Positions 33,388 to 45,339 of a DNA stretch of 64,000 bases are shown piece after piece. Numbering within the stretch: the first letter of the stretch is position 1; every line of letters begins with the position of its first letter. Source of the DNA: Gamsiella multidivaricata (Eukaryota > Mortierellomycota > Mortierellomycetes > Mortierellales > Mortierellaceae); assembly GCF_025024155.1 (NCBI RefSeq), contig NW_026251711.1, positions 124,001 to 188,000 on the forward strand, given 5' to 3'. Made by a program: the position numbers and the translations under genes. Below the pieces are notes generated by a model. That model was given only the letters and a program-made list of their open reading frames with translations. It was not told the origin of the DNA and did not search any database.

Positions 33388-36300
33388 CTATACGAGTCCA
33401 AAACCGTTCGAGTTCTCGATCGCAGTGACCAGCCGTTCCTTCATCTTTTCTTTGTTCGCATACTCTGGCAACAGCAACCTTGAGAAACAAGTTAACGCAG
33501 TCGGTAATCGATCCGAATCAGGTCCATTGCGCTGGATAACAAACATCAGGTCCTTGAGTCCACGAATGGGAACACGATCGCTTCCAGTGACAAAGACCAG
33601 AAGCTGCTTGTGCTGTTCCGGCGACAGATCCTCGTGAACAATCTCCCAGAATTCTTGGATCAGTGTATGACTAGGACTGTAACCGTCGTCGTACAGGCAG
33701 CTGGCTTCGAGATCGTGCATATCTAGTTCCGAGTTTCCACAGAGCAGCAACTCCAGTTCCTCAGGTCGCAGGAGCTGTTTAATTATAAAGAATGAAAAAT
33801 GATGAAGAACTGTTAGTTCCATTGAATCTGATAATCACTATAATTTCGCCTGCATCAACAACCTCGCTTATTCATGTACCTTGAGCGCTTGTCCACCGCA
33901 AATCTTTTCGAAGCCTCGCTGGAATGCCTCGAACTCTTGTCGGATATGCTCGTGCACATAATGTTCCATGTACGCTCGGACATACGCCCCCCTGTTCTCG
34001 TTTGTCACCGGTATATTTTCTCCGCCAGGAACCAAAGGCAGCGTGGTAACTTGTCCAAGATGTTCATATGAAATCTCGAATTCTCGCATGAACACATCGT
34101 ACACATCACCATCTGTCCAGGTCAGCATCTGCTCCAGTCCATGGCCGAGGGACTATCAAATTGAAACATAAGGACAGTGTGTAAATAAAGCATCCCATGC
34201 TAACACGCCAAGGACACACATCTTTCGTAGAGCTGATACGTACCGGAAACGACTCAATGAACGAGTCAAGGCCAGTCTCCCAACCAAGCATCTTGCGATA
34301 CACAACCGTCGGAAACCGAACTCCCAAGATGACTCCATTATACAGTGCAAGTCCAACCAGGATCCCTACCAGCTCATACTCCACTAGTCGAATCCTCATA
34401 TCCTTCTTCGACATCTCCAACTGACTCGATCCATCTAGCACGCCCTCAAACCACCAGCATCTCCCTTCCTCCAACTCCTTGAACAGCCCAAACTGCGAAT
34501 CAAAGACCTTTTCGACCATGATCTGGAAAAACTCCTTCGTCACGCCTCCTTGGTCCATGCCCTCCTCTCCAACATCCACAAAGGCCACCTTCAGAGGCTT
34601 CTTCAAATCCGCATGCTTCTTTGTGATCTGCTCAAACGCCTCCTCCACCAGATGTGCTCGGGTCAATTCCAGAACAAGATATGGTGAAGATCCCGCCCTG
34701 ATGCCCTTTTGGAACTCGCGTGCTGATGCCGTCATGGTGTCCGGGAGAAGACGTTGCGCATGGTCTGCTAGCGCGTGGCGGACACAGGCATCCTCGTAAT
34801 GAGCACTCATCTGGGTCAGGGCATCCAAGTTAAGGATATGAGATTTCGACGTTGGTGACAGGAGGAACGGGTAGTCGAAATATGAAAATGACCTTTCAGA
34901 TTCCCTATGGCACAAGATATGCGCAGACATGTGCAGTTATTAGTAATCTCTTCAGCAAGGCAGGTCCTAAAGACATAACATAGTTTGGATACTATGACCC
35001 ACCTCTTGCCCCATCCTTCACGCCAGATCTGGTACTCGTCCTTAAACTTGAGTGCCTCCATTACGCCTGAATAAAAATACTTGAACGAAATCGTCGATGT
35101 GGTCTCCGGCAGCACATTCTGCTTGCCGTCTCTAGCATCCTTGATGGCTGAACGCCTTTGACGCTCCTGTTCACGACAAGTGCCGATATTGTTAGCCTCA
35201 TACAAAATGCCTAACGCCTTGACCGCACAGATGGCAGGGTGCATCGTGCCAACGGGTCGAGGCGTGAAATGGGCCGAGAGGTACATTTTGAATAGCGTCA
35301 CCAGCTGTGCCATTCCTTCCTCGTCCATACACGACAGCCATTGGGTCAGGGTCGCTTTGTCCGTGAGCGCAGTGAAGATCAAGAGAATTCGGCGCAGAAG
35401 CGACTCCTGATACGGCTGCTCGAACAGAAAAGGATTCTATACATCGAAAACATCAAGAGAATGAGTGGCGTGGATAAATGAAGCACACCTTATAAAAACG
35501 CTCTTCTCCAGAATAATACTCACCATCAGCAGGATAATGACGGCTCTCATCTCCTCTTCAGACCAAATCTTTCCGTCCTTGGTAACTTCCTGTTCGAGCT
35601 CTAATCGCGCCAACAACAATTCGATTGAATTGGTGACCTGGATGGCGAAAATAGTTCTGGGTTTGAGTTCAATCATCATCTCGTAGCATTCCCGCAGCGC
35701 TTCCAGATCAATTCCTCCGACGTTGACTCCTCCAGACGAAGGCTCGAACTCCAGTTCCGATTTTGTTTCTCGGTCCTTCATCAAAAAGCTGGACCCCAAG
35801 GCCGTGGCTGACGAGAACACGGATCGCAGCGAGTCCACCAAAAATGTCGAATCACCCTCAGTGGAATAGGTATTAGACGAGACCATGGAATGAGCGGGTG
35901 ATCCAAATTTGGATCGCCCAAAAATGTCACCGGTATCCAAACCGGACGATTGTTGTAAGAGATCCTCATTGTGGGCTCTCCTTGACTCATTTCGTTCGTC
36001 CTCGCCATTGGCGAAACCAATGTGTCCATCCTGGATGTCTGGAACCCGTGTGTTGCAGTCTACCACCTTCTGATCCGCAGGCAAGACATCGCCGCCAAAA
36101 ATGTCGTCTTTCAAGTCCAGCGCCTCAAGAGTCCCCTCCAGAGACGGCTCATTTCCAGCTTCAAAGGCCGGGGAAACACCGCCTTCCAAAGTTTCGAGGT
36201 CTTCTCCGCTTTCCAAAGGTCGAGTCGCAGAGACGGTCCGGCTCGGCTTGAACTCCTTGTAGCCCAAATATGGTGACAGATTTGAACTATCGTTCAACTT

Positions 36301-38679
36301 TGAGGAATTGTACGTCGCGATCGCTTGCCGAAGTAAGGTTAGGTTGAGGTATGGTAGAACAACCTCCACATGGTCCGATTCGCTCACAGAAGACCTCCTA
36401 CTGGATGCTGACGATAACCCACCACAATGCACATCCTCCTCCAATGACCGGCCGCGAGACGGCCATTGACGATTTGGAATACTTTCACCCTCAGAGCTCA
36501 AAGAACCCGATGAATCTCTCCTCAGGTTTGTCCGTGCATATGAATAAAGGGTCCTGTTTTGTAACTCCTGCTCTGAAGGTGATTGAGGCGGTGAGAGCGA
36601 AGATAAACATGTCGACTGAATAGGGAAAGGCTGCTGATGATGTGGTTGTTGCCGAGATGTACTAAGGGCAGTTTTCGCATAATCATCTTCCGTACATGAC
36701 GACGAGTCCAAACTGTCGCTATCCGGATCCTTATTTGACCCAAAGACTGGCTGCATTTTCGGACTAGTGTCGATTTTTGCCACTTGAGCCCTTTTCCGTC
36801 TCTGCTTGTGGTTATGCCTCGATGCTGACCCTGAGTTCGGCAATTGGGCGTGGTAATATCGCGAAAGATCGAGGACTTTTTGCGAGTGTAGCATCCTCGA
36901 AGAGTATCCCAAGCCGATCGATTCCTCTCCCAAGAGCGTAGAGCCCCCTCCTAATTGAGACTCTCCCCATTGCGTATCGTCTTTCCGGAGAGATGGGTGA
37001 ATACGGAAGCTATTCTTCGACTCGACATTCGAGGGCAATGTTGGCGTTCGTGGAGGGCTGTCTGAACGTGATGGACTGAAGGGATGAGGCTGGTCTGGTG
37101 GTTGAATACCGCCGTTCATGGCCTTAGCTCTCTCTCCTGTTAGTGTGTGTCCTGACTGCCTCCTGGGCGTTTCGTTTGCGCTGGCGATTTCTCCGACTGA
37201 TAGTGACGGCTTGAGTCGCTTCACTGGCGATGTTGCGCGCCTCCTGAACAGCTCCCGGCTCTTGCCCATGCCTGCTCGGCTAGACAATGGCGACTTTCCA
37301 GGGGAGAACATTGCCGAAAATGGTGACACCGATAGCAGTGATCGAAATAGTGGTGTCCCTGCTCGCTCCATCTGAGAAGGCGTCGAGTGCACTGCTGTAG
37401 TAATTTCGTCCGTGCTGTGAGACCCTGATGGCGTCTTTGGGGATTTGGAGGGCGAAAGAATGTGGGAGACAGAGAAGGATGGAACCGATTTTGAGTACTC
37501 GTTAGGTTCGTACAGTCGGTGCTCCTTGTGGCGTCCAAAGTCCTCGACTGAGGTTGCAGGTCCTGGCGATGATCTAGAAGAGGATGTCATTGCGGCGGCT
37601 TTTGTTGCCAAGAGCCTTGACGGAGGACTCTGCTTCTTTTGGGCCGATGGCTGCGATTCACTAAGCGCCCCCATAGTGGGTAATGGCGAGTCCGGCATAT
37701 TGATAACAGGATCCAGTGGACAGTTTGTGCAGAAAAACAACCGCGGTCTGGCTGCAAGCTGAATTGCGAGAATGGCTGCGGCATCCTTGGTCATTTTCGG
37801 AGAGCACTTGCTGGATCTGCAGAGTCGGTTGGTGCAGTCGTGCTGCTGACATCCGATCGTCAGTTGATAGTAGTAGCGCCTCACGTTACGTTCGAATGTG
37901 TGCTTTGCATGTGCCTGCTGATCCAACTCTGCCCTCGCTCGACTCGATGCTGGAGAGCTCGAAAGACTATTCGATAACGTGGGGTTGGCGAGAGCTAGTT
38001 GGACTGAAGGGGTGTGCATCTTTGAACGTCCCTGAGAAGACTGTGTCCTTTGCCGCCGACGAGGGACAGGAGTGCGAATGTGATCGCTACTGTATGAGCG
38101 TTGGTCCAGCTGTGAATGCGGAGATACTGACATCGTCTGGGACTGCTGAGGGGATGAAGGTGTGGGTCTCTCCAAGAATGAGTGGCGCTCAAGAGCATAT
38201 GAAATAGACGTCCCATGATGACGGTGTTCACTGGACTCATGTAGTCGTGCTGTGTGCGAGCGTGTCGTGCCAGACGTCCTTGCCGGGAGATCAGCGGCCG
38301 TAGTGGAGGGTCCTGCTTCAGATGGCGTAATTGGCGGCAGATGTGAAGGTGAAGTTGTAGAAAAAGCTGAACCCACGGCAGGTGCAGCAGAGGAGGAGGA
38401 CGCTGCGGATACTGAAGACGACGAGGACACTCCGACGGAGGAGGAGCGTCTGCGGCTCCTGGAGACAGAGTTCCCAGCTGCAGCTGACACTCCTGAGACT
38501 CCTGCAGAGTTGGTGGAGGGCGAAGCTGTGCCGGTTCCTGTCGTGCCAAGAGAGATGCTGTTGTTTGTTGAGGGCGATAACGTCCAGTCCTGTGTTGCCG
38601 GTGAGCCAATAGCTTCTCGGTCTCGCTCCAAGCCAAGTTTCGGGGTCGTCAAAAGGTGCGGCGGTTGTTGAGATGGCAT
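33388..38679 (-). CDS. HECT E3 ubiquitin ligase with AZUL zinc finger (UBE3A/Hul4 type)
   Basis: Five exons, complement(join(33388..33774, 33880..34152, 34244..34904, 35003..35436, 35524..38679)), give 1636 residues. Exon 1 holds about 1050 residues, much of it Ser/Pro-rich and probably disordered. Near residues 255-325 sits an AZUL-type zinc finger (YYYQLTIGCQQHDCTNRLC, then a Cys-x4-Cys pattern and FFCTNCPLDP), the domain defining UBE3A and yeast Hul4. The C-terminal ~350 residues are the HECT domain: VGEEGMDQGGVTKEFF, then GRCWWFE, GLALYNGVILGVRFP, and the C-lobe with catalytic Cys1604 in LPTALTCFSRLLLPEY. HECT enzymes accept ubiquitin on this cysteine before transfer to the substrate. Animal UBE3A is ~850 residues; the extra length here is the low-complexity N-terminal half. 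The ATG at 38679 is the first in frame; a 5' untranslated intron is possible. The gene is tail-to-tail with fibrillarin, 181 bp apart. Confidence 0.93.
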
Positions 38680-39580
38680 TTCGTGGTCGTGTAGACGCTG
38701 TTTGCAGGCTATGGAACTACAGAATGGAAGGGTGTCAAGAAGAAGCAAAGGAATGTGTTAGGGGAGAGTTCATTCGGCATCACCTATAAGGCGTGTCAGT
38801 GCTGTGTTTGCTACGTCCTTGCCTTCTTCCTTGGAGAACTGTATGAGGGGTGTCCTTGTGGTCTTTGTTCAAGTGCAGCGTGAGTGATCGTGGCTTGCTT
38901 TGTACACACTGTGGTGCATGCGCAGAGAGTATGTGTGTGAGTGTGATTTATGGTGAAGATGATGATTGGCGATGGAAGGATGAGGAGACCGAATGGAGAC
39001 GAAAGGAAGCTGAGTGATGCGACAGACTTACAGGCCAGGATGGTTGTGCAATTACGGAGGTGCGTGCAATTATGTTTGGGTTGGTGGCAAACAACCCGAG
39101 GGAAAAAAAAAAAAAAAACGGAGGTGCAACCGCAACCCCTGTCACATAGAGAAACATCCATGCACTGGCACACAAGGCAAGACATACAAGCATTGTTCCC
39201 AGCAGTGAGCGAGAGCCGATCTAATTGAAGCAGCAGAGAGATGTAGAAACACAAGAATGTATCGTTGCTTAGATAAATTGGATGCTGAAATACCGGTCCA
39301 ACATCTACTATTTGAAAGAAGAGTGGATAACCCCTTCATCTCAGGGGCGGCACCGAGGGTAATATTTCATTCCCGCCATCAAGTCAGTCGTTTTGAGCAC
39401 TGACTCTGTGAAATAGTCCGTGCCTAGAAATGTGCTATGTCAGCACCTCTATTGTTCCTGAACTCGGACGTTCCCCTGCCTATAGCGCTTCGCTAAGCTG
39501 CACTCCTCCCTTACATAAGCTTTGCCGCAAATGTAGCCATATCTCTAGCCTGAGAATGAGTATTGTCCAGACCTTGCCAG
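38680..39580. other. Upstream region of the HECT ligase
   Basis: No gene is recognised. On the ligase strand a pyrimidine-rich segment containing T16 (complement of the A-run at 39102-39117) and a CACACACACT-like stretch near 38930 could belong to the leader and promoter. Confidence 0.35.
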
Positions 39581-39589
39581 AGTCCTGAA

Positions 39590-40440
39590 AACTCAAGCTT
39601 CTGCAGTTGTATCAAGCCATCCAATAGACCGATTTTTTAAGTCACAGACCATCGTGGCTGAGTCCATATCTTGATAGAGTGCCAACATCCAGCTTCTGAA
39701 ACCTCTTCTGATTTGCAAGCGGCACAAAAGTTGATCGGCGTCATGATGAACGCTGTGGACCCATCCGCAGATAAAGACACAAAGACTTCTTGAATTCCCA
39801 CTTCGGCAGACGAAATGTCTCTTGATCGTCGTCCGCAACCTTGAGGATATGCTGTGCCCTCAATCGCCGGTCAAAGAATTCCACCAGCTTGGGACGGGAT
39901 GACAAGGTCTATTATACAAGGGCTCAGGTTATATTGGAGGCGTACTCGAGGTTAAATCAAATTAGGGAAGAAGAATGGTAGACCATCGATTCAATGGCCT
40001 GAGGTCCTGACTCCACACCGTGAAATTCAATCGCAGTCAGCATGGGGCTGCTATTCAGAAGAGAGGCATTGTCTTGGTCCCCTAATTCAGGAGAACAGAG
40101 TGTGGCGCGCCAGAAACGTGGAAAAGTAGTCCTTCTGACAGAAAAAAGTGCCCGGTCCAGCACATCTGCTCACCGATGCTCATCGTTATCTAGATCGGCT
40201 CGGGAAGAGAATGGCACTTACACTTGACGTCCCATAGTTACGTTTATAGTATGGACCACGGGCTGCTGTGTCTAAATGCTGAAGTCCAGCTTTGTAAGGA
40301 AGGCACAGGTGTTTCAAGGCTGGGCGATCAAAGGCGATGGAAGCAACCCTGAGGTTCTTCGTCCAACAAGAGGATACCGCCTTCATAAAAGTGTGTGATG
40401 GATCCAATTCGTGAGCTAATCCCAAGTCGATGTAAGCATC
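39590..40440 (-). pseudogene. F-box/LRR-like relic
   Basis: Minus-strand frames carry the usual text of the fungal F-box/LRR-like family in the right order. They are FDRPALKHLCLPYKAGLQHL (40425-40186), then FPRFWRATLCSPELGDQDNA, LLNSSPMLTAIEFHG and GPQAIESMVYHSSSLI (40163-39957), and finally SSRPKLVEFFDRRLRAQHIL with WEFKKSLCLYLRMG (about 39920-39760). The parts lie in different frames separated by stops and cannot be joined by convincing introns. No F-box is seen upstream. Confidence 0.6.
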
Positions 40441-41010
40441 GGTTAAGTAGATGAAGGTCCTTGAGGAACTAGTCTTCCTCCGTGTCGTACATGCTTGCTG
40501 ATGTGGTCGATGCTGAGATTTTCCCTCTCCTCATATCAATCGATAAAATAGTATGATAGAGGAAGGTTGTTGTTGCGCTGTAGGCGATGTGTCGCTAATG
40601 GCAAGACCAGAAGATTCTATAACCTGAGACAGGCAAAGCATGCCGAAGGGGTTGGCTTGTACTCATTTATGAAGAGAGGGACGTACAGTCTTGAGGAGCT
40701 TCAGCGTTTCCTAGCAGGGACCGAGGCGCCTTCCATGCGTGTGCAACAAATGATACCGGCTGCAAAGTGTCGAACGAGAGCATTGCCGCATGAGCGCAGG
40801 AGACGCAGCGTTGGTTGTTATTTCAGAATTCTTTCATCTGGCTCTTTAGTATGGGATGGTTTGCAGCTAGACAAAACAACACCCACATGAGAGAGACTAG
40901 AGCGCGGCGAAGCTGCTTTGTCGACTTTGCACATAAACCTTAAAAGCATAGTTTCTCTCATACATGCATCGCCACATGCCTTGTCGACTCTTTCTTCATT
41001 CCTTCATCCT

Positions 41011-41016
<6 letters not shown>

Positions 41017-41043
<27 letters not shown>
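41017..41043. repeat. Poly(T) tract in a leader
   Basis: A run of 27 T about 67 bp upstream of the ATG at 41110, inside a pyrimidine-rich leader. It may be a promoter element or length-variable. Confidence 0.85.
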
Positions 41044-41109
41044 CATTTCTTCTCTCGTTCTCTTGCACGAACCTTATCCCTACTCAACTTCTCAGAAAAG
41101 TACTTCGCC

Positions 41110-41968
41110 ATGGGATACCCACAGGAGCCACCCTCATATTCAGCCTACCAACCTACTCAATACTTGCAGTCCCCACGGGTGTGCTGCATCACCCTAAACG
41201 AATGCGACAAACTGCGTCTTATCGGCACACCCCCCGAGCTCTCCCATCAGATCCGCCAGGCCATTGCTACCTCCTGGGGCCGGATCCAGCGCGAGGCCAA
41301 TTATTCGGGTGCACATGAATTCAAGCTCATGGGCAACCCCTGGCTCGGCCAGGGCATCGAGGCCGTCAGATCCAGACGACTGCTTACAGGCGTGCTCAGG
41401 ACTATGGCTCAGAACGGTTGGAACTTGATCCAGGCGGCCGATGTCTCGAAGAAGCAGGGCGATAAGGACTCGTTGTTTTTTGAATCGGTCTCGCAGGCGA
41501 CTGGCATTGTCGACGTGGGTGCAGTTGAGATGTTTGCGATGAGCTTTAATCGAACAGACAGGATCCGGCTGATTGACGCGCCTGCAGATATCCCAGCACT
41601 GATCAAGCATGCCGTTCAGACGCAGTGGAAGTTTGGGTACGTTGACAAGGCCTACCCGCCTTTACCTTGTCTTATTTAAGATGTTCTTGGGCAGCGACAC
41701 TAATTATGCATTTGTTGGGGAAACCTCATCCATTAGCATTCAACAAGAGCAAATATACGACACGTCCTATGAGTTCAAGCTGCGCGGAAACCCGTTCGTC
41801 CCTTGCGGTGTTGAGGCCGTGGTCTCCAGGATGATGTTGTCTCAAATATTGGCAAATCTCAGGGCAATTGGGTTCAAGTTGTACGCCTCTGTTGACATCA
41901 GCGTCGGTACTGAAGGTCAAGATGTCGAGTCCTGGGTCTTCCGTCGTGTTGGTCCTGCCTGGTCCTAA
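41110..41968 (+). CDS. Unnamed protein with internal ~100-residue duplication, paralogue A
   Basis: Two exons (41110..41636, 41737..41968) with a phase-2 intron give 252 residues. The first ~20 residues are Pro/Tyr/Gln-rich. Then two homologous units follow: residues 25-125 (VCCITLNECDKLRLIGTPPE ... ATSWGRIQRE ... HEFKLMGNPW ... SRRLLTGVL ... DVSKKQGDKDSLFFE) and residues 139-245 (VEMFAMSFNRTDRIRLIDAP ... VQTQWKFGIQQE ... YEFKLRGNPF ... SRMMLSQIL ... VDISVGTEGQDVESWVFRR). Both contain R-[IL]-R-L-I, EFKL-x-GNP, S-R-x-x-L and D-[VI]-S. No signal peptide, membrane segment or catalytic signature is visible, so it is probably a soluble cytosolic protein. I know no function for this family. A paralogue with the same intron position lies at 54148. 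It is convergent with the ubiquitin protease gene, 198 bp away. Confidence 0.85.
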
Positions 41969-42166
41969 GCTTTGCGCTTCACAATTGTCTTCTTTGCTTT
42001 TTTGTACGCGTTCGTACATATATCCCTTTTTTTATTTAGTCCTATTATGATAGGCAATCAACGTTCGCCATGTACTTTTATTCTTATTTTTAACCTCGAT
42101 GCGATAATAAAAACAATGAGCAGCAGTAGGGCTCGTGTCCTTGTTGGCGGCTGCAAAAAGAGATGA

Positions 42167-44985
42167 TCATGCCTCCTTCTCAAAAAACAGCATGTACGCT
42201 TCCGCATTTCTGACCACAGCCCAGTCCACAATCTGGACGTCTTCGTCTGAGATCCTCCACCACTTGTCCTCGGTCGTAACCATCGGTACAGATGGCTGAG
42301 TTAGTTTCTCAGAGTCAGCAACGTTGAGGTCATCCATGTCACCCACCTGCCTCTCTTCCACGCCGTCTTTCCTCCTGCGCCGACGTAGAGCTGCCGATGA
42401 ATCGGAGGATGAGAAAGTCGAACTTGAAGGGATCCGTCGGTAAGTCACAAAGTGTCCCGAGTTATGGCTACCAAAATGAACAATCACTGCCCACAGCCGG
42501 TACACCACCCGGTCATCTCCTCCGTCGTCCTTGCCAGCAATTTCCCCATGACCATTACCCACACCAAGAGTTGATCTTGCTATCAGTCCAGAGCCCGTAT
42601 GTGCAGTCCATGGTGATGAAAGTGGGATGCATCCGTTGCTTTCTCGTCTAGAGAACAACGACGCTGGCGCTCCTGCCGAAGTTGGTACTGTTGCGATGCC
42701 TTTTTCAGAGCCAAGGCCTGCCGTTGATGTTGCTCCAGGTCCCGAGACTGACCCTCGACGAGACATGCTCTTTGTTGCAACGGTAGTTAGATGCCCTGAA
42801 GTCGTAAATTGTGTGAAATCCAGTCTGGGTCCAAACAGGACCTTGCAAGGGTTCTTGGTCATCTGGCCCGAAGGCGTGAACATGGATCGATTGAGATGTA
42901 GACACAGCGCTTGTGGCGGTTTCGCAATCATCGAATGTTTGGTCGTTCTATTAGATCGCACAGGTGTCAACTCAAGTGGCGACTATTCACCATTTATCAT
43001 GTGAAGTTATAATAAGGTCAGTTGGTGGCAAATAGCGGCATGCTGGGCTGCTCGTCATGACGAGAAAACATGACGCTGCGTTCATTACATACCAAATCCA
43101 TCTCGATATCATAAGCGAGGCACTGGTCAACACGCTCCTTCATCTTTTCCATCTCTTCAAGACTAATCCTTGATGTGGCAGATTTTTTGTTACCAGCACC
43201 ATTAACGCCATTTGATGACCGTCTCCTTGAAGATCCGCTATTTTCTGGCTGTGACTCTGCTGGATGGTTGTTGGTGGCCCCTGCATTTTCTTGCGGTGCA
43301 GTTGAGCCAGTCTGACTCTCCCGCTGCCGTGCTTCGTCTCCCGCCAGGGGTTTCCGTCCCTGCTCAATCATGCGTTCCAGATCCTTGCTTGCTTTCAACA
43401 CTGTGCACTTCCTGCAATTGAAGTCCGTGATCGTATCCAAATGAATAAACGATTCGAGGCAATCTTCCAGACTGCAAGAATACTATTGTGAATTAACGTT
43501 GGAAGAATAGGTCAAAGAAAAGCATGGACATAGTTCTGGCGCAGTTTGAGTACAGTTGACGATGATATACCTGACGTGGCACAGTCAGCGACAGATTATC
43601 GAATGTCGAATGCCGAATTGCCGCCTTTCCAAATGGAAGGGATCTATTAGTTTCAGTACATAGAATAAACTCTCCGCGCTCGAGGGCTCCAACTTATACT
43701 TACAGTATATCCGCAATCCACACAGGATACACGACTAGCGAGTAAGCCCATGAAGGGACTCTTGGCCCGACTGAACTTCTCCTGTTCATTTCTGTCCATG
43801 ATCAAACTGGCAGTCATTGCCATGGGTTCCCCTTTCTCTTTCTTGGCGGATGTTTCCTCCTTGGCGTCAGCACAATGCGATGAGGGCGAGGAAGGCTCTG
43901 AGGAGGGTGATGCATTCCCATCGCGTTTTGGTACTTGAAGTTGACTGAACGACAGCGAAGAGGACATGACAGATGATGAAGACAGTCGCCTTGGTAATGA
44001 AGGCGGTGGGTTCAGGATGTCACTTACGGCCGTCCGGTCTAATAATGAGGCTGTTCCCGGGTGGTCTAGCTTTTCGCGCTCTTCTGAAATTTGAGACGAA
44101 AGAATCTGGAACAGCTCTTGCGCATCCTTCAGTCGAATAGCCGAACATCAATAAACGTTGGAGCGTGGTAGCGTGGTGTTAGCGCGACGTGACTCTTCCG
44201 AGCAGTTTTCGAACAGCCTCACTGGAGATATTTGGCCAGAAGGGTACCTGTTGTTGACTGGTAAGGACATGTGCCGCTTTCGCCTTGACAGTGCTGACCA
44301 TCCGAACAAGTCGTTTTGCTGTCGGGCGACGATGCATTGTGTTGAGCACTATCATTGTCATTGAGAAACGTTAGTTTCATGATGGCTCTAAGCTTAGTGC
44401 ATGGCACTTTTGGGTTTCTTGAAATGAAAGCACACATACTTTCGACGGTCTCGCAGAGCGCAAGGGTAATAGAGTCCTGGGCATGTCCGATATCCTTGCG
44501 CGCCTCAAGATAAGCCCGTAGAGATGGTAAAGACGCCAGCGCCTATCCAGATGAGCGTTGCAAAAGCATTGTATTGGTACCCTGATCCGATTATAAGATC
44601 GACGTAACCATCCTCTCCTGCAATCCTTGCTGCTTTACCTGAAGTACTGCATTCATAAAGCAAGTGTTTCCGACGTTGACCAGCCCTGTGACATATTGAG
44701 GAGCATCTGTGTCTAAAGACAAGATACACAGTAGAGAGCAAGAGACCGTCAGTATCCGCGTCCAGTGACCTCATGATGGGAGCAGTATATAGAGATCATC
44801 GCCTTGCAATGGTATTCGTGGCCGTCCATACCCTGTGTCTTCCGGCTCTTGTTCCTGGGCTTGCCATTACTTTTTAGCCTCCTGGTCTTCGAGTCCGGCA
44901 CTGAGGTGAGAGTGCGAGCGAGTAGTACGACAGTGGTGATGGCCGCAAGGGATGCAACGACTGTCCTCGCCGTTGGTGGATCCAT
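42167..44985 (-). CDS. Membrane-anchored ubiquitin-specific protease (Ubp16/USP30-like)
   Basis: Eight exons, complement(join(42167..42982, 43093..43482, 43571..43624, 43704..44126, 44248..44348, 44440..44542, 44639..44685, 44832..44985)), give 695 residues. Residues ~8-27 (TVVASLAAITTVVLLARTL) form one membrane helix followed by basic residues (KTRRLKSNGKPRNKSRK), the layout of mitochondrial outer-membrane USPs such as yeast Ubp16 and animal USP30. The Cys box LVNVGNTCFMNAVLQ has the catalytic Cys60. It is followed by SQQQ-DAQELFQILSSQ (split by an intron), the zinc-ribbon cysteines CVDCGYT and CRKC, and the His box FGSHNSGHFVTYRR; the end is WWRISDEDVQIVDW. Mitochondrial location is inferred from the anchor only. 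Ser-rich inserts are present between the boxes. All splice phases agree. Confidence 0.92.
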
Positions 44986-45339
44986 GATTGTGAAGTGAGG
45001 ATGTCGTTTACCATCAACTCCAGGAACACACACCCCTTTGAATGAAGGAACTCGATCGGAAACGTCACTACATCACAACATGTAGCGCCGTAACCCATCG
45101 TTACGCGTGAGAAATATCCTTCAGCACGCGTATATTACTGCTTTTAGTACAGCCGGCACACCTTGATTCCCTGCCAATCCATCAGTGTACTTGTTCCTAT
45201 CGTTTGACGTGCCTTTTTTCTGGGCTTTTGTTACGTTCTATTCTATTCTACCATCTGTTACCGCCTTCCTTTATTGCGGGACCTTACTCTCTTTGAGACC
45301 TCTTAGTCTTCCTCTGCCTTGTCGTTAGTTTTGACGATG

